A DNA stretch of 64,000 nucleotides. Source: Gymnothorax reevesii. Its lineage: Eukaryota > Chordata > Actinopteri > Anguilliformes > Muraenidae. The stretch's first letter is position 1. Each line of letters opens with the position of its first letter. Shown here piece after piece: positions 46,375 to 58,053 of this stretch. Location: assembly GCA_029721435.1 (NCBI GenBank), contig CM056588.1, forward strand, positions 43,132,493 to 43,196,492. The letters are read 5' to 3'. A program made the translations under genes and the position numbers. The notes beneath the pieces are model-generated. The model was given only the letters and a program-made list of their open reading frames with translations, ran no database searches and was not told the DNA's origin.

Positions 46375-47780
46375 TAGTGCACTTCCCTCTGACAGATTAG
46401 ATAAGAGCAGCACTCAAGTTCTGATTTTCAATAGCAGGGAAACGGATACAGATTCTCTCTCACCCTCTCTGTCTTCCTGTCTTTTTTGTGTGTGTGTGTC
46501 CATGTATAGGAATCGTCTTCTCTTTCAACCCCCCCAACAAGCCTGTAATTATTATTATTTTTTCATATGAATACAATTTTTTTCCACTGCGATCAGACTG
46601 GTGTCAGGACTGAAACTGTGGATTTAATATGCAGGAAGAGAGGTGTGATTTTCTGGTTGTCAGGTCTGGGGGAATTGCTGGCACTGTTTGACTTCCGTCT
46701 GCGCTTACATTGCGGCCCTGCGCTGAAGTGTCTCTTTCTGACACAAGCGAACAAGATACGGCACGGCGCCGGGGACGGTTCCGTGCTCTCAGGGTGAGAC
46801 GGGAATGTGCCGAAGATGAATCTCATCTTCTCCGGGAAGGCGTCATGGTGGTTGGCTGGCTGCTTTGGATGGATAGGTCCGATTTTGTCTCGCAAGGCAG
46901 TATACATAATCAGTGCGTGCAGACTACAGCTGCCCATCGGCCCAGTTTGAGTCTGAATAGACCAAGGCATAAAACCTGTGCATCATTCTGGACCCCCTAC
47001 ACCTTCTCGGATTTCTCGAAAGGCAGTGATTGGTCAGTTCCATCACATTTACTGTGTGTGCAGTCATGGAAAAAAAAAAAAAGCTGTCAATCACGCTAGG
47101 CTTTTTACTGTAAAATTTCCAAACCCCTTTGCTTAAACTGTCAATAACAATTATGTTGTTGGCTTGCTAATTGCCTCAACATGAAAGGAGTTTTGAAAGA
47201 GAAATGCTAGATGGAGTAATTAAGAAGCTATTGCAGAGCTACCCTCAGATTTGAAAAAAGCACCTTAAGTTGGCCAATTTGACTGTGATTCTCTAAAAGT
47301 TAAGAACTCACTTAAAATGTGCCCCTTTTTCTATTCAACTCCATTCTTTTATTCATAGTTTTGGAGAAAAAGGCAGAGCCTTTTATCAAAAAGGGATGCC
47401 GCCCGTGAATTTTAGTTAATGCAGATGAATTTTGACACTACTTCAATAATGTTTGTTTCTCTCTGCGGTTTTGTTTGTAATTTTGAAAATGTTTTAAGGA
47501 GCTCTAAGCACTTGCTTGAGTACTCCGATTTCGGTAAGACTTCACGGTACTTAATGATTCAAGTGCAACATTTTTATGAGCCCCGTGTTTGCATTTGTGT
47601 GTGTTGGTTTGTTTTCTCCCAGAGACTTCAACTTCAAGTACAAGGCAGTAAAAAAAATCAATCTCAGAATTTGTTTCAAATGACCCAAATTGCTAGTTAG
47701 CACAGTTCTTTATCCTGGAGGTAGAGGTTTTTAGTAAAATTCAGCTGACTGAATTGAAGGGTGGAAGCAGGCCATGTGCG

Positions 47781-48540
47781 CGGTGGCAGCTGGTGAGATG
47801 AAAATTGGTGATGCTTACGATATCCCTCGAAAATAATGATTGCTCTGGGTCTATTTTCAATCAGTCATTTAAATAAAGATTATGCAAACACCGAAAACAC
47901 TTAACATCATCAGGCGTGGCCAGTTTCCTTCAATAAGCTAACATGAGAAATTGAATGTGTCATTTCTGCACAAAATTGCATTTCAATCAAAGTCATTCAT
48001 GGATATTAGGTGCTAATTTTCGCTTTCTTTGTTGAAATTAAGAAATCTTAAACCTAGGAGTACCAGATGTCCTTCAAGCAAACATGAAAGTTAACACAGT
48101 TGTTTATTACCCCCCAGCCCTCAAGGCTGATGGGGTATTGCTATCCTTCGTGCGGTTGGGCGGGCGGGCGTCTCCAAAAACTTCTACATAGGGCTGAGGG
48201 GTATTCCGTGCATTGCACGCCTATTTTCTTTTTTGTAATGTGAGTAAAACATTTCCTGTGTCGTCTGTGCAACACTGCGTTAAGAGGAAGCTGTGTGTTA
48301 CTGTTAATGGGTGAATCTTTTCATTGGAAAGCTTGTTAATCAAGGAAAACTGATCAAAACACATTAGTTGTCGTCTTGCCTTGTAAGGAGAACTGGCACA
48401 ACTGATGGTCCCGAGAGGTTTTAGGGTTCATGTATTGCCGAAGTACTTCGTAAATGCATGACTGAAAACAGGTCAGGAGCAATCATTATTTTCAAGAGAT
48501 GTTCCGTGCTTTGCCAATGGTCGTTTGACCCGCCAACAAT
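47781..48540. mobile_element. hAT-type non-autonomous element (CAGTGGCGGCTGG family)
   Basis: Left end CGGTGGCAGCTGGTGAGATG. The right end (TCGTTTGACCCGCCAACAA) is decayed. The internal sequence follows that of the copy at 55815 (TTTCAATCA, GCTTTCTTTGTTG, CAACACTGCGTTAAGA-GGAAGCTG). It is interrupted by a 113-bp insert at 48109-48221 that the other copy lacks. Confidence 0.6.
48109..48221. mobile_element. Short insertion inside the hAT-type element
   Basis: Relative to the copy at 55815, this copy has an extra 113 bp (starts ACCCCCCAGCCC, ends GCATTGCACGCC) flanked by TATT on each side (48105-48108, 48222-48225). It contains GGGCGGGCGGGCG and GGCTGATGGGGTATTG, wording seen in other fish repeats. 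Family not known. Confidence 0.45.
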
Positions 48541-49276
48541 CCAATGCGCAAAACGTGTTTACATAAAGAGTTTTTTCTGCGATGCTCTTCAGGCATAAAA
48601 TATATTATACAGTAATAACAAGCACTAATGATGTTGAAAATGATGACTTATTATTATTAGCATTATTATTGGTAGCTGTACTAATAACAATACTGGCTGA
48701 GTTTCCCAGATTCATCTAAGAAGATCTTAGCGCTAAGAGTTTCTTTAGATCCTTCTTAAGGCTCCAGTAAGATGCAAACACGTTTCGCAGATTCCTTCTT
48801 AGACCGAGACGATCTTTTGTTAAGAAGGATTTGAAAGAAGGGTCTGGAGCACTCTTGACACCTTTCTTAGAGACGAAACATTGCAGATACAGCCACGTCA
48901 GGCAAATCAATGTGACACTAAGCAAGGAGATATTAATGCAGTGCGTATGGTTTGTCCTTATTTTATTCATTATTATTCATTATAATATCCAATTATTTAT
49001 ATTATAATTGGTATTTATTTCTTTCATTCACCCCTACTACCCATTAAGCATTTAAAATGAGGGAAATCTTAAGTCTCTCCTCTATTGTTCCATGTGTTAA
49101 AATATATTACAGTATTTATCTAATATTTTCCCTAATGTTTCCTGGCGAACAATGATGACCCACCACCACCACCACCACCACCAAATAATTAAAAAAAAAA
49201 CACAAAATAAAATAAATCCACTACCATCATGCAGTGCGGCAAGCCTCATATTAGCTGTTACTCAGAGGGATAGCAG

Positions 49277-49715
49277 CAGTGGCGGGCGGTGGACAGAGAA
49301 GAAGGAGGCCAATTAACATGTCTTTAAACTGCTTTTTAGTCTTGATCTGTTTTCAGCCAACTTCCCTGGTAAAAGACACTTGAACTCTCCCCTCTCAGGT
49401 GTAGCTAATTGTCTTCGTTAAGACGAGAAACCAAACGCACCAGTTGAACGCAGAAAAGATCGCATTTCAATCAAACAATCATTACGCACAGGCTTGACGA
49501 CTTGCTTAGGATGTGACAAAATTTTACGCAGAAAATCCACTGTGGTTTTTTCGTGAAGAGTTGCCTATTAAGACATGCAAATTAAACTTTTAATAGAATT
49601 TATTACTCACACACCTAACCATTTCTTTAAGGGAAAGTAAGACCAAGAACAATGATTGAAATCGGGTCACTAGTCTCATCCTTTTAAAGGAATCCCCCCC
49701 ATTTTCCGTCCACCG
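49277..49715. mobile_element. hAT-type MITE with 8-bp target duplication
   Basis: 439 bp. Perfect 18-bp terminal inverted repeats CAGTGGCGGGCGGTGGAC. Flanks GATAGCAG (49269-49276) and GTTAGCAG (49716-49723) match 7 of 8. The internal words TCTTGATCTGTTTTCAG and ATGATTGAAATCGGGTCA relate it to the CAGTGGCGGCTGG family. Nested in 48695-50278. Confidence 0.85.
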
Positions 49716-49808
49716 CCCGCCACTGGTTAGCAGCAAAGCTTTTAACCTTTGCTGCTATTCCTTAGAGTAACAAAGTAAACTGGGTAATTATATGCAGAAT
49801 TATATCAT

Positions 49809-49933
49809 AAAAATAAGAATGAAAACATAAAATGAAATAATATGACATTACATGAGGTACAGTATCATGTAATGTTACAGGATTTCACTGATGTAATGCT
49901 ATGCTTTCATTTTATGTTTTCATTCTTATTTTT
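49809..49933. repeat. Long perfect palindrome (29-bp arms)
   Basis: Arms at 49809-49837 and 49905-49933 are perfect reverse complements over 29 bp (left arm starts AAAAATAAGAATGAAAACAT). Inside the loop a second inverted pair, ACATTACATGA and TCATGTAATGT, lets the hairpin continue. It may be a small MITE remnant or a hairpin-forming transcript source. Confidence 0.8.
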
Positions 49934-50278
49934 CAGATTTCTTATTTCTGTGTTATTGGTCTTTATTTGCATCCGTTCGTTTTCTGCTGCGTCCGCAATG
50001 GCATTACAAATGTTAATTTTTAACATTATATGCCACTTGCTACATCAAAACTTAAGTTGTGTGCACGTAAGTATGTGGAACAATAGGTTACTCTGACATC
50101 GATTGATCAATTGAGCTCCAGTTAAGAAGGCAGTTAAGAAGGGCGCAAAGACACTTGTTAAGAACGGCACCAAGAGCGCATCTGGGAAACACTCTTATCT
50201 TAAGGCTCCCTCTGAGTTGAACTCTTCTTTGGAGCCTTCTTGACTCGTTAAGAATGCTCTTAGCTGGGAAACGCGGTC

Positions 50279-51011
50279 ATTAATGGTATATTTGAAATGT
50301 TTGAAACTATACTCCTTTCAGCAGCCATTTATGATTGCAAAATAGGCATCGGAATAATCTAAAACAAATTTTATTGCTCATAGTATCCTTTGAAAGGTTA
50401 GCGCATCGCTTGCGGTCGAGATGTGTTGTAAAACATTCATTTTTTCTTTGCTGGAAATCCTATATTCATGTGAATGCTACTGTTGCATCTGAGCATTTCC
50501 TCCTTGACAAATGCTGTGAAACACTCTTTCTGTTTGAAAACACATTATGCTTGCGTAAGGTAGATAGGATTATAAATTTCATTCCCCCCCCCCCCCCCCC
50601 AATTCATTTTTGGTGACATTGGAACGAGACTGCAGGCAGTAAACATTTCGTGTAATTAACAGCCCCCAAAGACATTCTAGCGATGTGTAATAAGTTCTGT
50701 TAAATTTATTTACCGTGATGAATGACCTGGAGTCATTCTCTTTCTAAAAAAAAGTGTTTATAAATTGTATAATGTAATGAATTTGCACAGGATCTGGCAA
50801 TATTAAATACAGTGCTATTTTTCATGAACAAGAAAAAATAAGGTTGCTTGTGGTGATGTTTCTCGATGACTTAGAACCCCGCAATGAGTCCATCAGCATT
50901 TCAAAAAAAAAAGGGAAAAAAGTGCAACTTAACGGATAGTGTTTGTTGCATATTTACGAATGGAGAATGAGACTCCATTTATGATGGTTTGAGACTAAAG
51001 ATAAGACTGAC
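50279..51011. other. Intergenic stretch, no gene seen
   Basis: Contains a 17-C run at 50584-50600 and AT-rich sequence. Nothing else identified. Confidence 0.35.
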
Positions 51012-51614
51012 GTATAATGAGTTTAAGATTATGATTCAGTCTCATGAGTCTCAGGGCAGTCTCATGAGTCATCACAGCCAATCATCACATAGGACTGGTG
51101 ATTGACATCTTGTTGATACCCTTTGATTTGCCTTCTGCGGTTTGTAGTTCAATCAACAAACTCATTGCTTTAAACCTCATCTTTTATTTCTCTCTGTTGA
51201 GCATTTTTTAAATGGATATTTAATTTTCAGTGAGTTTTTCTGTTAACTGTCACACAAACTCAACTTACTCTGCCCATTCAGAGTGAGAAAGTAAGCACTG
51301 AGCAGAAAATTTATGTCGGTTTTAAACTCTTCTGGTAACACTGACCCATAATGAATTTGTGATTATTAATTCATTTGAAAGTAGGGCAGTCTGATGAGAC
51401 ATTACAGCCAATTATCACAGACGACTGCAGTGACTGACATCTTGATTTGCCTTCTGGGGCTTGTAGTTCAGTCAGCAAACCCTTTCCTTTAAACCTCCAC
51501 TCTAATTTTTGTCTCCTGACCATTTCTACGTGGATTTTTAATTTTTAGTGAGTTCGTCTCTTGACTGAGCTACGCTCGACTTACTTTGCCCATTTGGCTT
51601 GATAAAGTACTGAG
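51012..51614 (+). repeat. Diverged tandem duplication, about 330-bp period
   Basis: Unit 1 (51012-51302) and unit 2 (51347-51614) share ordered blocks: AGGGCAGTCT-ATGAG, ACAGCCAATNATCACA, TTGATTTGCCTTCTG, TTGTAGTTCA, TTTAAACCTC, TTTAATTTTNAGTGAGTT and ACTTACT-TGCCCATT. Identity is roughly three quarters. Not a simple repeat and not recognised as a transposon. Confidence 0.7.
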
Positions 51615-51639
51615 TGTAAACATTTAGCGATTTGTCTGC

Positions 51640-52000
51640 TTTAGGCTTGCGAGCGCACGGCAGGCCGTGTCTTTGCTGGAGCTCAGGTCTGTGTGAAAGC
51701 GGTGGTGGAGATGGATGACCGCAAAGCTGGCTTGATTACAGCCCGGCATTACGGGGCGAGAGCAGCTTGGTGAAATATACATGAGCCTGTGTGCGCACCG
51801 TGGCCGGCAAAGACAGTGATGAATCTCAGGACTGTGCTAGCTGCCGTGGGGGGGTTAGTTTATTCCATAGCGCTCTCATTAAGGCCTGGAAAACGCCCTA
51901 CGGCTCCCCTGCTCTATTACGGGGGCGGGTGCCCTTGGGGTGGGGATGGCCCGCCGGCCTTGGCAAGCAAACGGAGGAACTTTGGCATGTTTAACGCTCC
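51640..52000. other. Candidate conserved non-coding block
   Basis: GC-richer, repeat-free sequence with features such as GGCTTGATTACAGCCCGGC, open in overlapping frames without recognisable protein similarity. Could be an enhancer. No splice-site pattern supporting an exon was found. Confidence 0.3.
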
Positions 52001-52551
52001 GGTGAAGTTCTTTGGGTATGGAGTCTTTGGCAGATCCCCACTCTTATCTGCTCATCTCCCTGCTGCATCGTGCACAGCCTGAAACACTGCTGTCAGCAAC
52101 AGAAAAGAGGGGATGTTTGAAAAGAAAGCGGGAGAGTCAGTACCCCTCTTGCCACGCAGGGGGCCTGGTAACTCACAGCGGCAGGACTAGCCGTTGTTTT
52201 TGGAGTGCAGCATAGGCTTTGTTTTTGGAGAAATAGTTTCTCTCTTCGAAGGCTCATATTTCGCTGTTGTTCTTGGCAATTTAAGACTATTCCCTGGTGT
52301 CTATAGAACAAGGTTTTGAAGTCAGTTCTGCTGGAAGTTCCCATCTGTTGACCGTTTCATTGAAATTTTCTTGGCCCCTTGGTGCGTTTCTCGGTTATTT
52401 GACAGCACCTTTCTTACCCCTCCCTGTCGAAGCAGAAACTGAATCTCAACGTGTCTCAAGAGCTTGTGTATACTGTAATGTGAATACAGGCCACTAAATG
52501 GCAGTATTTACCTTTTTTTTATTCAGCCCAGACTGGAGCTAGGTTTAGATA

Positions 52552-52971
52552 TGTCCTGGACATGTCTGGGGAAAGTCCCAGAAAATAAAAAAAAGAGGTC
52601 TAAATGTGGGTGGGGTCTGCAAAAGAGTATATAAAGAGTAGAATTGAGACAGTAAAGGAGTAGGAGAAATTGCAAGGAGAAGGATACATGTGACCAGACC
52701 TGTCATTTCTGTTCAAGACCTGTGAAGTTTCTTTTGTGGATTTTTGCCTGCGTTTGAGCATTTTCCTCACCCAGGACATCACCAAGCCACCCCACCAAAA
52801 CAAGGGACTGTAAATATTTCTGTTTTTTTTATATATTCAATCTTGGTCATTAGTTGTAGGTTATTGTTAGTTGTTGTCTTTGTTAATTAAATGTGTTTAA
52901 GTTTTTAAACTGTGTCTGTCATCCCTTGCTGTTGCTGTTATGTTGTAAATGTAATAACAAATTGGGGCCAT
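52552..52971 (+). mobile_element. Possible degraded LTR
   Basis: The segment has a TATA-like AGTATATAAAGAG near 52625, a leader-like stretch, a late AT-rich zone with TTAATTAAATG (poly(A)-like) and ends TAATAACA followed by AATTGGGGCC, reminiscent of an LTR/primer-site junction. Start TGTCCTGG is a guess. There is no target duplication and no gag/pol. Confidence 0.25.
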
Positions 52972-53036
52972 AACAATACATACACAATATATGAACATAT
53001 TCCTCATATCTTTGATGCATTACCCAGTGTTGTGTC

Positions 53037-55167
53037 CAGGGCTGGACTGGGACAAGAAAACGGCCCTGGCATTTTCGGCCATGGCGGCCCACCCTGATCG
53101 TGACGTGACGGCCAGCCATAAGCCTACAACACTGTAACCAAAAGTTAAAATTAAGCTCAGTGGTAGCCTACATGCCCTAGAACTTCACGCAGAGAGGCCC
53201 CGGGCCAGATTAGAACCCACAACCTTCTTGCTGTGTGGTGGCAGCCCTAATCACTGCACCACCATGGCAAAGAAGAAGGCGACATACACTTCCGCAGTGC
53301 TTTGTTGCTGACAGCTCCGCCACCGGATCCAGAACTTTACCATAATCAGGAGGAACCACTTCTCCCTCAACTGTTCTTCTGAAGTGACGCAGCCCCTCCA
53401 TCTGGAGGTGGTATTGTAGTGCTGGTGTCAACTACTAGCTCTCAAGCTAAATCTGGTCTTCTCTCTTCAGCCAGATCCTGTATGATGTTTTTTCAACTGC
53501 TTCTAGCAGTTCGCTGATGAGTTTTTTGATTTCCATCTTTGCACAGCAGAAGCAGTGGCAGAGAATGTTAACCAGCTTCTGTTCAATATATCCACAGGCA
53601 CCAACTGTTAAACTGGAATTTGCTATATAGGCGGCCGCTGTGGCTTTGGGGTTGACGCACATGTGTGCGCACTGACATCAAAATCTGACATCATATTAAC
53701 CAAGTACAGGGATGACAACACAAATGACAATTGAAAATGTGCCAACAGATAAATATGAACTACCCCAGCGATTCAGCTTGACACTTTAATAAATGAATGA
53801 AACCTTGATTGGATTAACTTGTGAACAAAGCTACTATAACATGCAAGGTAATTAAAACAAAATAAATTGATTTAAAGTGAATGCCAAGTGCTTCAATGCA
53901 CAGTATTCCCAGCGAAGCAGTCTGATAGCCCCCTCTTGAAAACATGTCAGATTCCTCCTCTTTGCTTTGCTCATTTTGTTCATTAAGCCTTTCTAAAACT
54001 AGAATGGAGAGGACATATATTTATGCAACATCTATCAGAGCTGCCAGCTTTCGAGGCAAACTTTGCATGAGATTGACGAAGATTGGCCAAAGCCGGCATA
54101 CTTTCAGGTGTGAGATGCATTGAAGTAAGCAGAATTTATTTTTCACTGACGTGACACGGGACATACTAAACCTATGTCACATCAAATACGCGAGAATTGG
54201 AAACCCTGCAATATGCACACATTTAATAAAGTGTCATTCCTGAGAGGCCAGACAAAAACCACAATATAGTTCCTTTTCATTATTTGATTTTGTAGCTAGG
54301 AAATGTAAAAATAGCCTGCATTACCTACACATAGCCATATTTGTAATTTGAGCCACTTCGATATTCTGCTCAAACCACAAATTCCTGACAAGGTCAGCGA
54401 TGCTTGCCAATTTGCCACGTGAGTTAGCGAACTTCATTTATCAGTTACGATAATGGTTAACTTCAATTTGTAATCGGAACATCGTTTAAACAGAATATCC
54501 GATCACTTTACATCCTGTTGTGGCAAATATGCCAGTTTCTAACTTATTTCTCCCTGTGTTGCTATCCACCTATTACTACCCACCTGCGCTGTCTCTTACG
54601 ACGAAGAATTGGTCAGATATGATGAAATATAGACCCCTGGTATTAAAATGCGTTTTTTGTTATCGGATTTCAATCGGATACCGCTTGACCGCATGAAAGT
54701 ACAGGAAAATGCACTCAAAACATAGTCAGGACGGATTGTGATGATCCTATTTTATAAACCACTTCAGAAGGTGGTCAGGGGCAGATTCTGGCCACATTGA
54801 ACACAAGTGTAAATGCAAATGTGTCTCCAATTCGCATACAACAACTTGAGGGCGGAAACGCGCACAGTGAAATTCAGTAGAGAAATCGTATTGGTACGTA
54901 AGATACAGTATATTTTGTGGGGTGACCTGTTGGTGAAAAGGTTTTCATATCAAAGACTGTATTATAGTCGCAATTCATTTATAAAAATGCATAAACAAGT
55001 TGTTCCAAACTATTTCAATTTCTTTTAAATAAAATGGCGATTGTTAAATGCGGTCGTTAAAAATGATTTATATTATTACAATTTTATAAATTATGATTGC
55101 ATCGACCTAAAATGTGCGTTGACCCACCAGGCATTGCCCGGTCTGCCAAATTACCAGTCTAGCTCTG
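53037..55167. mobile_element. hAT-type element, 2.1 kb, no intact transposase
   Basis: Ends CAGGGCTGGACTGGGAC (53037 on) and ATTACCAGTCTAGCTCTG (to 55167) are inverted. Flanks GTTGTGTC (53029-53036) and GTTGTGCC (55168-55175) match 7 of 8, a hAT-type duplication. The interior is mostly AT-rich. The short minus frames at 53210-53662 show no hAT dimerisation motif. A V-SINE head lies near the left end. Confidence 0.75.
53175..53275 (-). mobile_element. V-SINE head fragment (minus strand)
   Basis: Reverse complement reads TGGTGCAGTGATTAGGGCTG (A-box region), CACAGCAAGAAGG and GTGGGTTCTAATC (B-box region), then GGCCCGGGGCCTCTCTG, the tRNA-like head and junction of a DANA/V-SINE. The core and tail are missing. 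Confidence 0.6.
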
Positions 55168-55814
55168 GTTGTGCCTGATCATACCTAAATACACCTTCAT
55201 ATTTTTCGCGTATTTTCCTTCAATTTGAAACCACGACCCTTGGTAAGTTCTGTCGTCAAGGCGTGAAAGGGCAGAACTGGTTTGTTCAGGTCAGCCTTAG
55301 CATGGGACCAATGAAAACTGGCTAATTGATGAAGGACTGAATCAAGGAACTCCACTAGTAATGATCAGAGACACTGTTAAAACAGAAGTTTTGCATGTTG
55401 TATGTCTGGTTTACATAAGTTTCACTGAAACATTTACAAGCAGGTACCCAAATTTTGAATTGGACCACTACACAAATTGACACTGACAACTTTGGAATGG
55501 GCTTTTTAGTAATGAAACATAAATAATGATAAATGATCATTTTGATAAATAGGATCAACAAAATAGACACATTTAACAACTAGCTGCTAAAGAATTTTTG
55601 TTAAGAGTTAAGATTAACAGTGACTGCCAAAAACCATCCTTTGGTGGCAAAATTTCTTTATCATTTTTCAATTTTCTACTGCTGCCAGTAATTATGCATT
55701 TTAAATGCACACTTAAAAGCACTTGTGGTGTTCAGAACTAATAATTGGAGTGGTTAACTTAATTTAATCAGCTGTCTTGTATCTCAGTTGATCCTATTAA
55801 TCCTTATTCTCTGC

Positions 55815-58053
55815 CAGTGGTGGCCGCTGAGCTGAAAATTGGCAAAAAAACAAAAAAGAACAAATAATGACCTGTTGTCATTGACCTGTTTTCAATCATT
55901 CATTTGAAGTAATATTACTTCAACTCTGAAAGCATTAAACATTATCAAGTGTCTATAATTTTCCTCAATAAGGTGACATTTCGAAAGAAAATTGTATTTC
56001 AGTCAACGTTATTCATTTGCAAATTTTTTGCTTTCTTTGTTGTAATTTAGTAATCATGAGGCTGAGATTAGATAGTGCAGGATGCACTTGAAGCAATCAC
56101 AGACATTAGCATTGTAGTTTCTTTTTGTCAAGTGAATTAAACATTTTCTATTTAATCACAGCAACACTGCATTAAGAAGGAAGCTGCGTGTATAGCTTTC
56201 AATGGCTTACTCTTATCATCGGAAGACGTGCTAATTATGGAAAATAATTGAAAACGAATCAAGATCTTTTAGTCATTTTATCTTAACCCTTTCATTACCA
56301 TTGTCGCGTTTCTGCGACAGCGCCGATCACGCATCATTTACCATCTTCGCTATTTTTCACCTAGTCCCTCACAAAAACTGTCAAAGCTCCGTAACACTTT
56401 ACCTCTTTGGACGAGTCTGGTATCGCACAATGCGTCAGTGATGTCATCAAGTTTCCCGCAGTTCCCTTTCCTCCGGTAAAGCACAGTCCCTCGCTGACGT
56501 CACAGCGATCGCAGGCAGTGCGTGCTGCAGCACGTGTTTCTCCGTTTGTACACAAATGCTCGTGTATCTCCGTTTGTACATAAATCCCATCGAGGAGAAA
56601 TCGTCTTGTCATGACAAACCGAAATACGGTTTTTATCCTCATTTTCTGTTTTTACTTTTGGAAAAACTAAGCAAAGATATGTGTCAATGGAAAGGTAAAT
56701 GTATTTTGAACGTGTTTTCTGTGCATAAAATTGTCTATTTCTGCTGTTTTTAGTTCAAAAAAGGGGGTTGAAAATCCACATGTAATAGTGTGCTGTGAAA
56801 GCACGAAAATTTACGGTAAGCAAGGAATTTTGATTTTATATTCCTGATGTTATCTTCAAAAAGAACTCAGACAGAGACAAAGGAGTTAATATCCAAGCCA
56901 AAGTCAGTGTACTTCATCCGCAGAGAAGGATCCTTGCACACAGCAAGTCCCGTCATACAAGAAAAAAGACAGTTTTCTGATTCTGTGGCTTATGTAGGAA
57001 AACATTGTGACGTTCTTCTCCGCCCGCACTGATTTACACATCATTATGTAATTTGGAAGACTTCTGCAGTCGCACGCAACCCACATCAAGCCGCCCCTGA
57101 AGCATGCGTACATCTCGCAGAGAAGACAGGTGATTCCTCCCTATCATATCTGCAGGTCGTCTTGTTCGCCTTCAGGTGCCCTCCCTTGTACTCCTTCTCC
57201 TGTAAACACATAAACTAAGGGAGAGAAAAAGAATGCCATGACGCACTGGTCAGATTTATGGAAACGTACAGTTATGCAGGCCCAGGCTAATCAGAAACAT
57301 GCAAGAGTACACACTGAGGCCTAAGAAAAGCCAGAGCAAGCATGGATAAACAATTAATAATAAAGCAAATGAATCAAATATTGAAAATTATTCCTTAAAG
57401 GGTTGTCTTATTCCCAGTAAGCGGTAGTGAAAGGGTTAATAAAGAGAGCTGACTACACCTGATGGTCCTGAATGTTTTCTGAGTTCACATAATGTCAGTC
57501 TCAACTGGAGCACTCGGGGGACAGTCCGAGCACAGATGTACCCCCTGAACTGCACTCCTCTACACTTCAGCAACTCCCCCCGACACAACCAAAGGGGCCC
57601 AGCTGGGGCCTGATTGGCAAGCTGAGATGAGTCATTGTTTATGGCATATTTTTTACAGCCAGTGTTAGGAGGGATCACCAGAAAAGAGCTGGCTATAATG
57701 AGAAATTAACATTTTTGAGTGTTTTTGGTCTAGTTACTCTTTGATTTAGTTAATTAAGTTAGTTTTGTTATGGAAATTGGCCCAAGAAAAGGCTTGAATC
57801 ACCCAGTTTATCAAACTTCTTTAGCTTCCCATCTAGCCATGCGCCAGAAATGAAAGGTCCATGATTACTTCTCGCTTTCCTGCAATGACAGCAAAATCTT
57901 TGAAGCGGACACGGCAGTGGCATTCTTTCAAAACCATGATATCCCTGTGAGTCTTTTTCGGGGATAGAAATGAGTTATTGAAAACGGGTCAAAACCGTTC
58001 GTAATATTCTAGGTTCTGTGTTTCACTAATTTCTATTTCAATAGCCGGCACTG
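55815..58053. mobile_element. hAT-type element split by later insertions
   Basis: Left end CAGTGGTGGCCGCTGAGCTG and the following ATTTTCAATCATTCATTTG-type text match the CAGTGGCGGCTGG family. The family sequence resumes at 57440-57500 (CTACACCTGATGGTCCTGA) after a piggyBac-like insert, and end-like sequence (AACGGGTCAAAACCG, then CCGGCACTG) lies at 57975-58053. The piece at 57500-57960 is not family sequence and may be another insertion. The right boundary is approximate. Confidence 0.5.
56287..57435. mobile_element. piggyBac-like non-autonomous element
   Basis: 1149 bp, bounded by TTAA on both sides (56283-56286, 57436-57439), the diagnostic piggyBac target. Ends CCCTTTCATTACC and GGTAGTGAAAGGG are inverted (12 of 13). 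A subterminal palindrome GTCGCGTTTCTGCGAC follows the left end. The inside has no transposase frame (longest 93 residues, no DDD signature). Inserted at a TTAA inside the hAT-type element. Confidence 0.85.

Larger units (their letters stand above)
43946..47780. other. Intergenic stretch rich in TG tracts
   Basis: No gene. It contains the microsatellites listed separately at 44253 and 45660, (TG)n at 44996-45030, an 18-C run at 45333-45350, and a CCCCACCCC-rich tract at 45480-45575 (quadruplex potential on the minus strand). The many 70-150 residue frames between 44.9 and 46.3 kb are cysteine/valine or histidine/threonine translations of TG/CA repeats. Confidence 0.4.
48695..50278. mobile_element. 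Non-autonomous DNA transposon with TTTCCCAG ends
   Basis: Left end GGCTGAGTTTCCCAG and right end CTGGGAAACGCGGTC are inverted (about 11 of 15). Both subterminal zones are rich in TTCTTAA/TTAAGAAG words in both orientations. It is interrupted by a hAT-type element at 49277-49715 and contains a long palindrome at 49809-49933. No transposase. The target duplication is unclear, so the superfamily (perhaps Harbinger or hAT) is open. Confidence 0.5.
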
